NCBI RefSeq assembly: GCF_022024115.1
Contig: NZ_CP091792.1
Span: 3,038,001 to 3,102,000 of the forward strand
DNA length: 64,000 bases
Direction of reading: 5' to 3'
Origin: Prevotella communis
GTDB lineage: Bacteria; Bacteroidota; Bacteroidia; Bacteroidales; Bacteroidaceae
Shown: positions 44,996 through 53,970 of the stretch, in pieces
Layout: every line of letters starts with the position of its first letter
Numbering within the stretch: the first letter of the stretch is position 1
The notes under the pieces: generated by a model
What the model saw: the letters and a program-made list of their open reading frames with translations, nothing else
Told to the model about the DNA's origin: nothing
The model's database searches: none
Translations under genes and position numbers: made by a program

Positions 44996-45027
44996 TTTGG
45001 TTTTTTACTCACTTAATCGTACCTTTG
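44996..45027 (+). promoter_or_regulatory. Promoter of the pseudouridine synthase gene
   Basis: TTTG (44996-44999), 20 bases, TACCTTTG (45020-45027), 21 bases before the ATG. A 15-base direct repeat, TTAATCGTACCTTTG, occurs at 45013-45027 and at 44937-44951, so a second -7-like box lies 76 bases upstream. Confidence 0.7.
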
Positions 45028-45048
45028 CAGGCAAGAAAAGACAAAAGC

Positions 45049-45786
45049 ATGCAAGTAGTCTACGAAGACAACCATATTATCATAGTCAACAAGGAAAGCG
45101 GAGAGATTGTGCAGGGTGATAAAACCGGCGACCGTCCCCTTTCTGAGATTGTGAAAGACTACATCAAGGAGAAATACCAGAAACCCGGGGCCGTGTTCCT
45201 CGGAGTGGTACATAGACTGGACCGTCCTGTAAGTGGTCTGGTGGTCTTTGCCCGTACCTCAAAAGCCCTCACCCGCCTCAATAAGATGTTCGCCGAAAAG
45301 GACAATATCAAGAAGACGTACTGGGCGATTGTTGAAAGGGAAAAGGGAATAGTGAAAAGTGAAAAATTTGCTACCGCGACGCCAGCAGATCTCCAAAATT
45401 CCGGGTATTTATTAGAAAATTGGCTGGTCAGAAACGAGCAGCAGAACAAGAGTTATGCCTACGACCACGAGGTACCCCGCTCGAAGAAGGCGCAGTTGCG
45501 CTACAGGGTGCTGACCCAGGGCGACAACTACGACCTGGTGGAGGTGGAGCTGCTGACAGGCCGCCATCACCAGATACGATGCCAGTTGTCCGCCATCGGC
45601 CGTCCTATCAAGGGTGACCTGAAATATGGTGCCAGGCGGTCGAACCCCGACGGCAGCATCTCGCTGCAGAGCCACCGCATAGAGTTCGTTCACCCCGTGA
45701 GCAAAGAGACTATCTGCATCGAGGCCCCCATCCCCAATGATTCGCTCTGGGAAAAGCTGGCAGAAGGAGCAAAACTAACGTCTTGA
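45049..45786 (+). CDS. RluA family pseudouridine synthase
   Basis: A 245-residue enzyme that isomerises uridine to pseudouridine in rRNA or tRNA. The catalytic Asp58 lies in VVHRLDRPVSGLVVFAR, and the later family motif is LLTGRHHQIRCQLSAIG. There is no N-terminal S4 domain, so it is of the single-domain RluA/RluC/D-like or TruC type; the exact target cannot be assigned. Residues about 97-108 (EREKGIVKSEKF) are encoded by a GAAAGGGAAAAGGGAATAG-type simple-sequence tract inserted in a surface loop. The ATG at 45049 is chosen because the promoter box ends at 45027. Confidence 0.92.
   Translation: MQVVYEDNHIIIVNKESGEIVQGDKTGDRPLSEIVKDYIKEKYQKPGAVFLGVVHRLDRPVSGLVVFARTSKALTRLNKMFAEKDNIKKTYWAIVEREKGIVKSEKFATATPADLQNSGYLLENWLVRNEQQNKSYAYDHEVPRSKKAQLRYRVLTQGDNYDLVEVELLTGRHHQIRCQLSAIGRPIKGDLKYGARRSNPDGSISLQSHRIEFVHPVSKETICIEAPIPNDSLWEKLAEGAKLTS
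45334..45369. repeat. In-frame simple-sequence tract in the pseudouridine synthase gene
   Basis: GAAAGGGAAAAGGGAATAG followed by TGAAAAGTGAAAAATT, in frame and without a stop. Confidence 0.65.
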
Positions 45787-45825
45787 CTCCTTAACTCCTT
45801 TAACTCCTCAGATTTAACTCCTCAG
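45787..45825. repeat. Intergenic simple-sequence tract before tamB
   Basis: Repeated TTAACTCCT / CTCAGA units fill the gap between the pseudouridine synthase and tamB genes. The last unit abuts the start codon. The gap shows no hairpin or promoter box, so read-through from the upstream gene is likely. Confidence 0.65.
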
Positions 45826-45826
45826 A

Positions 45827-48800
45827 ATGAAATCCCGTCTGAAACATATTGCCATCATCGCCGCGGTAACGGTTGTAGCCGTACTGGCTCTGCCACTGCT
45901 GATCTATGTGCCGCCCATCCAGAACTGGCTGGTGCAGCAGGTGGCCGAAGTGGCTTCAGAAAAGACGGGCTACGACATCACCGTGGAGCACGTGGATTTG
46001 TGTTTTCCGCTGGACCTGGGCGTTGACGGCGTCACCGTGGTGCAACAAGGTGACACGATAGCCGACATCCACAGGGCGGTGGTAGGCATCGGACTGATGC
46101 CCCTGTTGGCCGGTGATATCGTGGTAGATGAACTGGAACTGCAGGAGTCGCGCATCAACACACTCGACCTGATCAGCGACGTACAGGTGAAAGGTGCGCT
46201 GGGCCGCTTTTCACTGAGTCCCAGCAAGATACAACTGGCCAGCAATCGCGTCAAACTGGGCGATGCCCTGCTGTCGGATGCCGACATCACCGTATTGCTG
46301 AGCGATACCGCCGCCGTTGACACCACCGAGTCGGAGCCCCTGCTCTGGATCATCGACGCGAACAAATTATCCATTATCAATTCTCAATTCTCCATTCATA
46401 TGCCCGGCGACTCGATGCTGATAGCGCTGAGTGCCGAGAAGATGCAGGCCGACGGCAGTCATATCAACCTGGCAAAGGAGCGTTACGAAGTGGATAAGTT
46501 TACCTGGCAGAACGGAACGTTCCGTTTTGACATGCCCTTCGAACCGCGTCAGGAGCCCGGACTGCTGGACTATTTCCACATAGACATGAGCGCCATCAAC
46601 TGGCAGATAGACTCCCTACTCTACGCCAGTCCGGTGACCAGGATGAACGTACGTCATGCGGCGATGAAGGATGTATGCGGACTGGTGGTCAACGAGCTCA
46701 GCGGTGCCGTCAGCCTCGACGACAAAGCCATCCACCTGCCCGGCATGACCCTGCAGACGCCCTACACCAACATCTATGCGAGGGCCGACGTAGACTTAAA
46801 CGTAGCCGACTCGGTAGCACCCGGACAGATGGACATCACGCTGGATGCACAGATGGGCAAGCAGGACGTGGCATGGTTTTATAACGGCATAGACATGAGC
46901 CGTTTGCCCGAATGGCCCCTGCAACTGAAAGGCGACGTAAAGGGCAACATGCAGCACCTGGCGCTGAACGTCCAGCAACTGCTGTGGCCCACGATGCTGG
47001 AAGCCAATGCCCGCGGCACCATCAGTAACCTGACGGATCCAGACCACATGGAGGCCGACGTAGACCTGTATGCCAAGAGCTACGACATGCAACCACTGCT
47101 GGCCACCTTCGACGTACCCACGAAAGACATCAGGATTCCCCACGGACTGAGCATCGACGGTAATGTGCAGGTGGACGGACAGCACTATATGACCTCGCTG
47201 ACCGCCTATGAGGGTAAGGGCACGGCCAAACTGAGCGCCTTCTTCGACGCCAGACAGATGGCCTACGACGCGCAGGCCGATGTGCAGAACGTGGACCTGA
47301 AGCATTTCCTGCCCAACTATCCACTTTCAACTCTCAACTCTCAACTTTCAATTTCAGGCAAGGGCACCGACTTCATGCAGCGCAGCACCTGGATGGATGC
47401 CGACGTGAACATAGCGCACCTGGGCTACGACAAATACAACATGGATGATATCAAGATGCAGGCCCACCTGAAGAACGGGCACGCCATGATAGACCTGATG
47501 ACCTGTAACGCACTGGTTGACGGCACGCTCAACATGGACGTGAGCATCAGTAAGGAGGGCAAGCGCAACAGCATCCTCTCGACACTGTCTACCCAGATGA
47601 GTCATATAGACCTCTATGCCCTGGGCGTCACCCCCGACCCGCTGACCATCGGACTGGCAGGCGACTTCGAGGTGAACAGCAACCTGAACGACACTCACCG
47701 CCTGAGCGGACTGATAGACCATATCTACCTGCGCGACTCCATGAAGAGCTACCGGCCGGAGAAAGTGGGCATCCTGATGAACCTGAGACCAGACACCACC
47801 TACCTGCGGGCACAGAGTGGTTCGCTGATTGTGAAACTGGATGCCAGCGGTGGCTACCAGCCTCTGGTCAACCAGCTGTCGGTACTGACCGACAGTGCGG
47901 TGTCACAGTTCAACCGCCGCGTCATAGATCAGCCCACTTTGAAGGCACTGTTGCCCACGGCACGCCTGTACCTGACCAGCGGGCGCGACAACCCCATGTC
48001 GGACTTCCTGAAATCGGTGGCCAACACGGACTTCCAGGAACTGCTGATCGACGTGAACACATCGCCCATCACGGGTATCAACGGCGAAGCCCATCTGTTC
48101 AGCCTGAATGCCGACTCCACACGCATAGACTCCATCTACGTGACACTTATAGACAAGCCCAACCACGGACTGACCTTCCAGAGCCGTATAGCCAACAACC
48201 GCAGGAATCCGCAGTTTGTCTTCACCGCCACCATCGACGGACTGCTGCAGGAGCACGGTGCCAGTCTGGGCGTACGCTTCTATGACGACAAGGACCAGTT
48301 GGCCCTGCGCCTGGGAGCAAAGGTAGAGATGGAGCACAACGGACTGCGCTTCCACCTGTTGCCCAGCAACCCAACTATCGGCTACCGGGTGTTCACGCTC
48401 AACGACGATAACTTCCTGTTCCTCCAGAACAACCTCAGGCTGCAGGCCAAGGTGAGTCTGCTGGCCGACGACGGCACGGGTGTGAGGGTCTATTCGGAAG
48501 ATCAGAACTCTACGCTGCTGCAAGACCTCACCATCAGCTTGAACCGTTTCGACCTGGACAAGCTGACGGCCGCCATCCCCTACATGCCCCATATCACAGG
48601 TCTGCTGGACGGTGACTACCACCTGATGATGGACGAGCAGAAACAGATATCCGTGGCCAGCGACATGCAGGTAAGGAACATGAGCTACGAGGGTTGCGAC
48701 ATGGGTACGCTCAGCACGGAGTTTGTGTATATGCAGCGCGAGGACGACACGCACGCCGTAGAGGGCACACTGGCACAGAACGGACGTGAGGTGGCCACCT

Positions 48801-50500
48801 TCAGCGGTAACTACAGGAACAAGAAGGTGACCGGTGGCAACGAACAAATAGACGGTACGCTGAACCTGATGCGTGCACCGCTCGACCTGCTCAACGGTTT
48901 CATACCTGACCAGCTGATTGGCTTCGAGGGCTATGCCGAGGGTGAGATGAGCGTGGAAGGTTCGCTGAGCCAGCCCAACGTCAACGGTGAGGTGTACGTC
49001 GACTCGGCCTTCCTCATCAGTCAGCCCTACGGCATCCGCCTGCGCTTCGACAATGACCCCGTACGCATACAGCAGTCGAAGTTGCTGCTGGAGAACTTCA
49101 CCATGTATGCCTATAACGATAACCCGCTGAATATCATGGGTAACATCGATTTCCACGACTTGGACCACATGACGATGGACCTGCGCATGCGTGCCACCAA
49201 TTACCAGTTGATCAACTCACGACAGACGGCGAAATCGATAGCCTACGGTAAAGGATACGTGAACTTCTACGCCAGCATGAGCGGACCGGTGGAACGCCTG
49301 AAGATGCGCGGACGACTCGACGTGCTGGGCACCACCGACCTGACGTACCTGTTGCTCGACTCACCGCTGTCGACCGACAACCAGTTGGACGAGCTTGTGA
49401 AATTCACCGATTTCAACGATACCACACAGACCGTCGTACACCGTCCGGCACCTGGCGGACTGGATATGGACCTGCGTATCAGCATCGACCCAGGCACCCA
49501 CGTGAAATGCGGCCTGAATGCCGACTTGAGCAACTACGTGGACCTCTTTGGCGGTGGCGACCTGCGCATGATCTACAGTACGGACGAACTGCGGCTCACC
49601 GGACGCTATACGATGACCAGCGGACAGATGAAATACTCACTCCCCGTGATACCCCTGAAGACATTCACGATTCAGGACGGCAGTTATGTGGAGTTCACTG
49701 GCGACGCGATGGACCCCACCCTGAACATCACGGCAACGGAGCATACCAATGCCAGTGTAGGACAGGAGGGCGAACAGACGCGCAGCGTGGCCTTCAACTG
49801 TGGCGTGGCCATCACAGGCTCGCTCAACAAGATGGGACTGGAATTCATCATTGAGGCGCCTGAGGACTACAGCATCAACAGCGAACTGAGTGCGCTGTCA
49901 ACCGAACAGCGCAGCAAACTGGCTGTCACGATGCTGACCACGGGCATGTATCTGGCCGACGGCAACACCAGTGGTTTCTCCATGAACTCGGCCCTCAGTT
50001 CGTTCCTGGAGAGCGAGATCAACAATATCACGGGTAACGCCCTGAAGAGCGTGGACCTGAGCGTCGGACTGAACAACAGTACCGATGCCACCGGACAGAC
50101 CCATACAGACTATTCGTTCAAGTTCGCCAAGCGTTTCTGGAACAACCGTCTGAAGGTGCAGATAGGCGGTAAGGTGTCATCGGGCAACGATGCCGCCCAG
50201 CAGAACGGCCAGAACCAGTCGTTCTTCGACAATGTCACGATGGAGTACCGTCTCAGTCCTACGTCCAACCAGTACGTCAAACTGTTCTACGACCAGAACT
50301 CATACGACTGGCTGGAGGGCTATACCAGCAAATACGGCGGCGGCTATATCTGGAAGAAGAAGCTGCAGAGACTGAGCGAGCTCATCAAGCCTCAGAAAAC
50401 AGAACTCCGCCCTCAGACATCAGACATCAGACGTCAGGCCTCCGCCCTCAGACCTCAGACGTCAGACATCAAACCTCAAAGAAATGACTCGATACGCTAA
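45827..50500 (+). CDS. tamB: TamB-like translocation/assembly module protein (AsmA-like/DUF490)
   Basis: This is a 1557-residue protein with an N-terminal membrane anchor (about 7-29), a long run of beta-strand repeats typical of bridge-like lipid-transport proteins (AsmA-like start: VEHVDLCFPLDLGVDGVTV), and the C-terminal TamB/DUF490 domain at about 1150-1490. It would span the periplasm and work with the outer membrane partner encoded next. TamB proteins function in outer membrane protein assembly and phospholipid transport. Two internal segments (KLSIINSQFSIH; PLSTLNSQLSIS) and the last 35 residues (repeats of RPQTSDI) are encoded by simple-sequence tracts. The gene overlaps the following one by 17 bases. 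Confidence 0.9.
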   Translation: MKSRLKHIAIIAAVTVVAVLALPLLIYVPPIQNWLVQQVAEVASEKTGYDITVEHVDLCFPLDLGVDGVTVVQQGDTIADIHRAVVGIGLMPLLAGDIVVDELELQESRINTLDLISDVQVKGALGRFSLSPSKIQLASNRVKLGDALLSDADITVLLSDTAAVDTTESEPLLWIIDANKLSIINSQFSIHMPGDSMLIALSAEKMQADGSHINLAKERYEVDKFTWQNGTFRFDMPFEPRQEPGLLDYFHIDMSAINWQIDSLLYASPVTRMNVRHAAMKDVCGLVVNELSGAVSLDDKAIHLPGMTLQTPYTNIYARADVDLNVADSVAPGQMDITLDAQMGKQDVAWFYNGIDMSRLPEWPLQLKGDVKGNMQHLALNVQQLLWPTMLEANARGTISNLTDPDHMEADVDLYAKSYDMQPLLATFDVPTKDIRIPHGLSIDGNVQVDGQHYMTSLTAYEGKGTAKLSAFFDARQMAYDAQADVQNVDLKHFLPNYPLSTLNSQLSISGKGTDFMQRSTWMDADVNIAHLGYDKYNMDDIKMQAHLKNGHAMIDLMTCNALVDGTLNMDVSISKEGKRNSILSTLSTQMSHIDLYALGVTPDPLTIGLAGDFEVNSNLNDTHRLSGLIDHIYLRDSMKSYRPEKVGILMNLRPDTTYLRAQSGSLIVKLDASGGYQPLVNQLSVLTDSAVSQFNRRVIDQPTLKALLPTARLYLTSGRDNPMSDFLKSVANTDFQELLIDVNTSPITGINGEAHLFSLNADSTRIDSIYVTLIDKPNHGLTFQSRIANNRRNPQFVFTATIDGLLQEHGASLGVRFYDDKDQLALRLGAKVEMEHNGLRFHLLPSNPTIGYRVFTLNDDNFLFLQNNLRLQAKVSLLADDGTGVRVYSEDQNSTLLQDLTISLNRFDLDKLTAAIPYMPHITGLLDGDYHLMMDEQKQISVASDMQVRNMSYEGCDMGTLSTEFVYMQREDDTHAVEGTLAQNGREVATFSGNYRNKKVTGGNEQIDGTLNLMRAPLDLLNGFIPDQLIGFEGYAEGEMSVEGSLSQPNVNGEVYVDSAFLISQPYGIRLRFDNDPVRIQQSKLLLENFTMYAYNDNPLNIMGNIDFHDLDHMTMDLRMRATNYQLINSRQTAKSIAYGKGYVNFYASMSGPVERLKMRGRLDVLGTTDLTYLLLDSPLSTDNQLDELVKFTDFNDTTQTVVHRPAPGGLDMDLRISIDPGTHVKCGLNADLSNYVDLFGGGDLRMIYSTDELRLTGRYTMTSGQMKYSLPVIPLKTFTIQDGSYVEFTGDAMDPTLNITATEHTNASVGQEGEQTRSVAFNCGVAITGSLNKMGLEFIIEAPEDYSINSELSALSTEQRSKLAVTMLTTGMYLADGNTSGFSMNSALSSFLESEINNITGNALKSVDLSVGLNNSTDATGQTHTDYSFKFAKRFWNNRLKVQIGGKVSSGNDAAQQNGQNQSFFDNVTMEYRLSPTSNQYVKLFYDQNSYDWLEGYTSKYGGGYIWKKKLQRLSELIKPQKTELRPQTSDIRRQASALRPQTSDIKPQRNDSIR
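46365..46398. repeat. In-frame simple-sequence tract in tamB (1)
   Basis: AATTATCCATTATCAATTC and TCAATTCTCCATTC read as LSIINSQFSIH, in a stretch bordered by ordinary coding sequence. Confidence 0.6.
47321..47356. repeat. In-frame simple-sequence tract in tamB (2)
   Basis: CCACTTTCAACTCTCAACTC and TCAACTTTCAATTTCAG read as PLSTLNSQLSIS. It has the same character as the tract at 46365. Confidence 0.65.
50389..50480. repeat. Simple-sequence tract forming the C terminus of TamB
   Basis: Degenerate repeats of CCTCAGACATCAGAC / GTCAGACATC encode RPQTSDI-type repeats after the conserved domain and run up to the start of the next gene. Confidence 0.75.
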
Positions 50501-52907
50501 ACTCCTGATCCTACTGGTTGGCATGGTATGCCTGTCGGCTTGCTCCACTACGAAGCATGTGCCCGATGGTGACCAGTTGTTTACCGGTCTGACAAAGATA
50601 GAATACAAGAACTATGTCGACGATGACAACTTCATCGCCACACAGGAAGAGGTGGAGGCTGCACTGGCCACGGCGCCCAACGGTGCCCTCTTCGGCAGCA
50701 GCTACTATCGCACGCCATTCCCCTACGGACTGTGGATATGGAACTATGCCTACGGCTCCAGCGGCAAGATCAAGAAATGGCTCAACAAGTCATTTGGCAA
50801 GGCCCCAGTGCTGATGAGTCAGGTGAACCCCGCCCTGCGTGCCTCGGTGGCCCAGTCGGTACTCCGCAAGAACGGCTACATGCACGGTCAGGTGACGTAT
50901 GAGGAGAAGCCCCAGCGCAATCCGAAGAAGATGAAGATAGGCTATACGGTGACCCTCGACACGCTGTTTACGATTGACACCCTGAGCTACGTGAACTTCC
51001 CGCCGCAGATGCAGGCGCTGATAGACTCCACGCAGCAGGAGGCGCAGGCCAGGAAAGGCGACCCGTTCAATGTGGCCACACTGGATGCCGAGCGCTCACG
51101 TCTCAGTCAGTTGTTCCGCAACAACGGCTACTACTATTACCAGTCGGGCTACGCCAGTTACCTGGCAGATACCTTCGACGTGCGCAACAGGGCGAAACTG
51201 CGTCTGCAGCTGGCCGATTCGCTGCCGGAACAGGCCCTGCATCCCTGGTATGTGGGCAACATCAGGATGCAACTCCGTGAGAGTTCCCGTCAGCAGATGA
51301 CGGACAGTATCGGCCGTCGCTTCCTGAAGATTTTCTATGGCACAGGCAAGAAACATGCGCCTATCAGTCCGCGTGTCATCCTGCGCGACCTGAAACTGCG
51401 TCCGCGCCGACTGTTCAGCTATGCCGACTACTCTGAGTCCATCCAGAAAATCAATGGCACCGGCGTCTTCTCATCCGTCGATTTGCAGTTCACACCGCGC
51501 GACCGCGACACGCTCGACCTGACGCTCAACTGCACGTTCGACAAGCCCTGGGACGTGTATCTGGAGACCAACTTCGTGAACCGTACCATCGGTCGCATGG
51601 GACCAGAGCTGAAACTGGGTTTCACCCGGCGCAATGCTTTCCGTGGCGGCGAGAAACTGGATGTCAACCTGCACGGTTCGTATGAATGGCAGACCAGTTC
51701 GCAGGAGTCCAACATGAACACGTACCAGTATGGTGCCGATGCCTCCCTGGAATTCCCGCGTATCCTGCTGCCCTTTGTCAGTGACTCGCCCAGGCGCGAC
51801 AAGGACGGAAGGGTGAAGCGCGACAAGAACGGACGCGTCAAGCGGCCACGACAGTTCTTTGCCACTCCCTGGACCATTGCCAAGGTTTCCACCGACATCA
51901 TCAACCGCCCCGACTATTACAAGATGCACATCGTGAGCGGTGAGTGGACCTATCGCTGGCAACCACGTGAGAGCAAGCGTCATGAGTTCTCGCCCATCAC
52001 CCTGAAATACCAGTATATCAACACCCGTACGGCACAGTTCAATGAGCTTCTGAACCAGAATCCCTACCTGATGACCGCGATGGATGACTACTTCATACCC
52101 AAGATGCGCTACACCTTCACCTATCAGGGTTCGGCCAAGAAGCACCACTCGCCCGTACGCTGGGAGACCACGATAGAGGAGTCGGGCAACGTGACGGCAC
52201 TCTATGACGTGCTGATACAGGGCAACGGATGGAACCAGAAGGAGAAGACGCTCTTCAAGAACCCCTACTCCCAGTACGTGAAGATTGAGACCGACGTGAC
52301 CAAGACGTGGCCCATCGACTCGAAGTCGCAGGTGGTAGGCCATATCAACGCAGGTTGGATGTGGTGCTACGGCAACTCTACCGAGGCACCCTTCAGTGAA
52401 CGCTTCTACGTGGGCGGTGCCAACAGTATCCGCGCCTTTACCGTGCGCAGCATCGGTCCTGGCGCCTATCCGTCGATGGGCGGCGTGGGCAACAAGCAGA
52501 TGTCGTACCTGTTGCAGAATGGTGACTCCAAACTGGTGATGAACCTGGAGTACCGCCGCCAGCTGGTGGGCAGTCTCTATGGAGCTATCTTCCTGGATGC
52601 AGGTAACATCTGGAGCAACAGCGACTATACGCTGAGCTATGGCGACGTGGACGATGACGACCACGATTTCGTGGATAAATGGAACCAGGATGTGTCGGAC
52701 ATGAAGTTCAAGCCCGGCAAGTTCCTCAAGCACCTGGCTACCGGCACGGGCCTGGGACTGCGCTACGACATGGACTTCCTGGTAATCCGTGTGGACTGGG
52801 GATTCGGTCTCCACCTGCCCTACGACACGGGCAAGTCGGGCTACTTCAACATCCCCCGTTTCAAGGATATGCACTCCCTGCATTTCGCCATAGGATATCC
52901 TTTCTAA
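50484..52907 (+). CDS. TamL-like lipidated BamA/TamA family outer membrane barrel
   Basis: This 807-residue Omp85-family protein begins with a lipoprotein signal (lipobox LSAC, Cys20), unusual for Omp85 proteins outside Bacteroidetes, where the lipidated TamA homologue is called TamL. POTRA-like domains fill about 30-400 and the 16-stranded barrel region lies at about 400-807. It includes the lid motif region FYVGGANSIRAFTVRSIGPG and the final strand ending LHFAIGYPF with a terminal Phe. With the overlapping tamB gene it should form the outer membrane end of a TAM-type complex. Confidence 0.9.
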   Translation: MTRYAKLLILLVGMVCLSACSTTKHVPDGDQLFTGLTKIEYKNYVDDDNFIATQEEVEAALATAPNGALFGSSYYRTPFPYGLWIWNYAYGSSGKIKKWLNKSFGKAPVLMSQVNPALRASVAQSVLRKNGYMHGQVTYEEKPQRNPKKMKIGYTVTLDTLFTIDTLSYVNFPPQMQALIDSTQQEAQARKGDPFNVATLDAERSRLSQLFRNNGYYYYQSGYASYLADTFDVRNRAKLRLQLADSLPEQALHPWYVGNIRMQLRESSRQQMTDSIGRRFLKIFYGTGKKHAPISPRVILRDLKLRPRRLFSYADYSESIQKINGTGVFSSVDLQFTPRDRDTLDLTLNCTFDKPWDVYLETNFVNRTIGRMGPELKLGFTRRNAFRGGEKLDVNLHGSYEWQTSSQESNMNTYQYGADASLEFPRILLPFVSDSPRRDKDGRVKRDKNGRVKRPRQFFATPWTIAKVSTDIINRPDYYKMHIVSGEWTYRWQPRESKRHEFSPITLKYQYINTRTAQFNELLNQNPYLMTAMDDYFIPKMRYTFTYQGSAKKHHSPVRWETTIEESGNVTALYDVLIQGNGWNQKEKTLFKNPYSQYVKIETDVTKTWPIDSKSQVVGHINAGWMWCYGNSTEAPFSERFYVGGANSIRAFTVRSIGPGAYPSMGGVGNKQMSYLLQNGDSKLVMNLEYRRQLVGSLYGAIFLDAGNIWSNSDYTLSYGDVDDDDHDFVDKWNQDVSDMKFKPGKFLKHLATGTGLGLRYDMDFLVIRVDWGFGLHLPYDTGKSGYFNIPRFKDMHSLHFAIGYPF

Positions 52908-52978
52908 GACGATAAGCGTGGCATGAGGAGAGAGGAAAAAGCCGTCATTTATTGTTAAAAAAGGTAGAGCAGAGGCAA

Positions 52979-53009
52979 ATTCTCAATGCTCGATTCTCAA
53001 TTCTCGATT
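52979..53009. repeat. Intergenic simple-sequence tract
   Basis: ATTCTCAATGCTCGATTC and TCAATTCTCGATTA, just upstream of the promoter box at 53018. The TCAATTCTC unit also occurs inside tamB at 46365. Confidence 0.6.
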
Positions 53010-53017
53010 AAAAGTAG

Positions 53018-53025
53018 TATCTTTG
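53018..53025 (+). promoter_or_regulatory. -7 box for the nucleotidyltransferase-DHH-DUF4827-glmM run
   Basis: TATCTTTG followed by CCACG, 33 bases before the ATG. The -33 position lies in the simple-sequence tract and reads ATTC. Confidence 0.5.
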
Positions 53026-53058
53026 CCACGAAAATAATAAATACAAATACAAAACGAA

Positions 53059-53970
53059 ATGAAACCAACCCTATTTCTTCTTGCAGCAGGTATGGGAAGC
53101 CGTTATGGCGGCCTGAAGCAGCTCGACGGTCTGGGCCCCAACGGCGAGACCATCATGGACTATAGTATCTACGACGCCATCCAGGCTGGATTCGGCAAAA
53201 TCGTGTGGGTGATCCGTAAGGATTTCGAGGAGCAGTTCCGCACCCAGATTCTGGCCAAATATGAGGGTCACGTACCCTGCGAACTGTGCTTCCAGGCACT
53301 CGACGCACTGCCCGAGGGCTTCAAGGCTCCAGAAGGTCGTGTAAAGCCCTGGGGAACCAACCATGCTGTACTGATGGGTAAGGACGTCATCAAGGAGCCT
53401 TTCTGCGTGATCAACTGCGACGACTTCTACGGTCGTGATGCCTTCATGCAGATTGGTAAGTACCTGAGCGAACTGCCCGAGAGAACAAAGAACAAGTACG
53501 CCATGGTAGGCTTCCGCGTATGCAACACGCTGAGTGAGAACGGCAGTGTGGCCCGCGGTGTATGTGCCTACAACGACAAGCGTCATCTGACTGACGTCGT
53601 GGAGCGCACTGAGATACTGCGTATGGACGGCGTTATCAAGTACAAGGACGAGCAGGGCGAATGGCAGGCTCTGGAGGAGAACGCTCCTGTATCAATGAAC
53701 ATGTGGGGCTTCACACCCGACTATTTCGAATACTCAGAAGCTTACTTCAAGGAGTTCCTCAGTGATCCTAAGAACATGGAGAATCTGAAGGCCGAGTTCT
53801 TCATCCCCCTCATGGTCAACAAGCTCATCAACGACGGTACGGCTACCTGTGAGGTGCTCGATACCACCAGCGTATGGTTCGGCGTAACCTATGCTGCCGA
53901 CCGCGATGCTACCGTTGCCCGCATCCAGAAGTTGGTTGACGAGGGTGTTTACCCCAACAAACTGTTTTAA
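53059..53970 (+). CDS. Sugar nucleotidyltransferase family protein
   Basis: This 303-residue GT-A fold protein has the nucleotide-binding signature LFLLAAGMGSRYGGLKQL at the N terminus and the metal/nucleotide site CVINCDDFYG at about 115-124. It matches nucleoside-diphosphate-sugar pyrophosphorylase-like proteins common in Bacteroidetes, but the sugar cannot be assigned. VKPWGTNHAVLMG (about 94-106) fits a substrate loop. The next gene starts at the base after its stop codon, and the run continues to glmM. Confidence 0.85.
   Translation: MKPTLFLLAAGMGSRYGGLKQLDGLGPNGETIMDYSIYDAIQAGFGKIVWVIRKDFEEQFRTQILAKYEGHVPCELCFQALDALPEGFKAPEGRVKPWGTNHAVLMGKDVIKEPFCVINCDDFYGRDAFMQIGKYLSELPERTKNKYAMVGFRVCNTLSENGSVARGVCAYNDKRHLTDVVERTEILRMDGVIKYKDEQGEWQALEENAPVSMNMWGFTPDYFEYSEAYFKEFLSDPKNMENLKAEFFIPLMVNKLINDGTATCEVLDTTSVWFGVTYAADRDATVARIQKLVDEGVYPNKLF

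Noticed and set aside
47903..49168. Long minus-strand open frame opposite tamB (421 codons)
   Set aside because: It is antisense to a conserved gene, has a low-complexity Val/Gln/His-rich translation without recognisable domains, and has no promoter.
51471..52883. Long minus-strand open frame opposite the TamL-like gene (470 codons)
   Set aside because: It is a mirror of codon bias in the real gene; the translation has no family features and the Omp85 protein on the + strand is certain.
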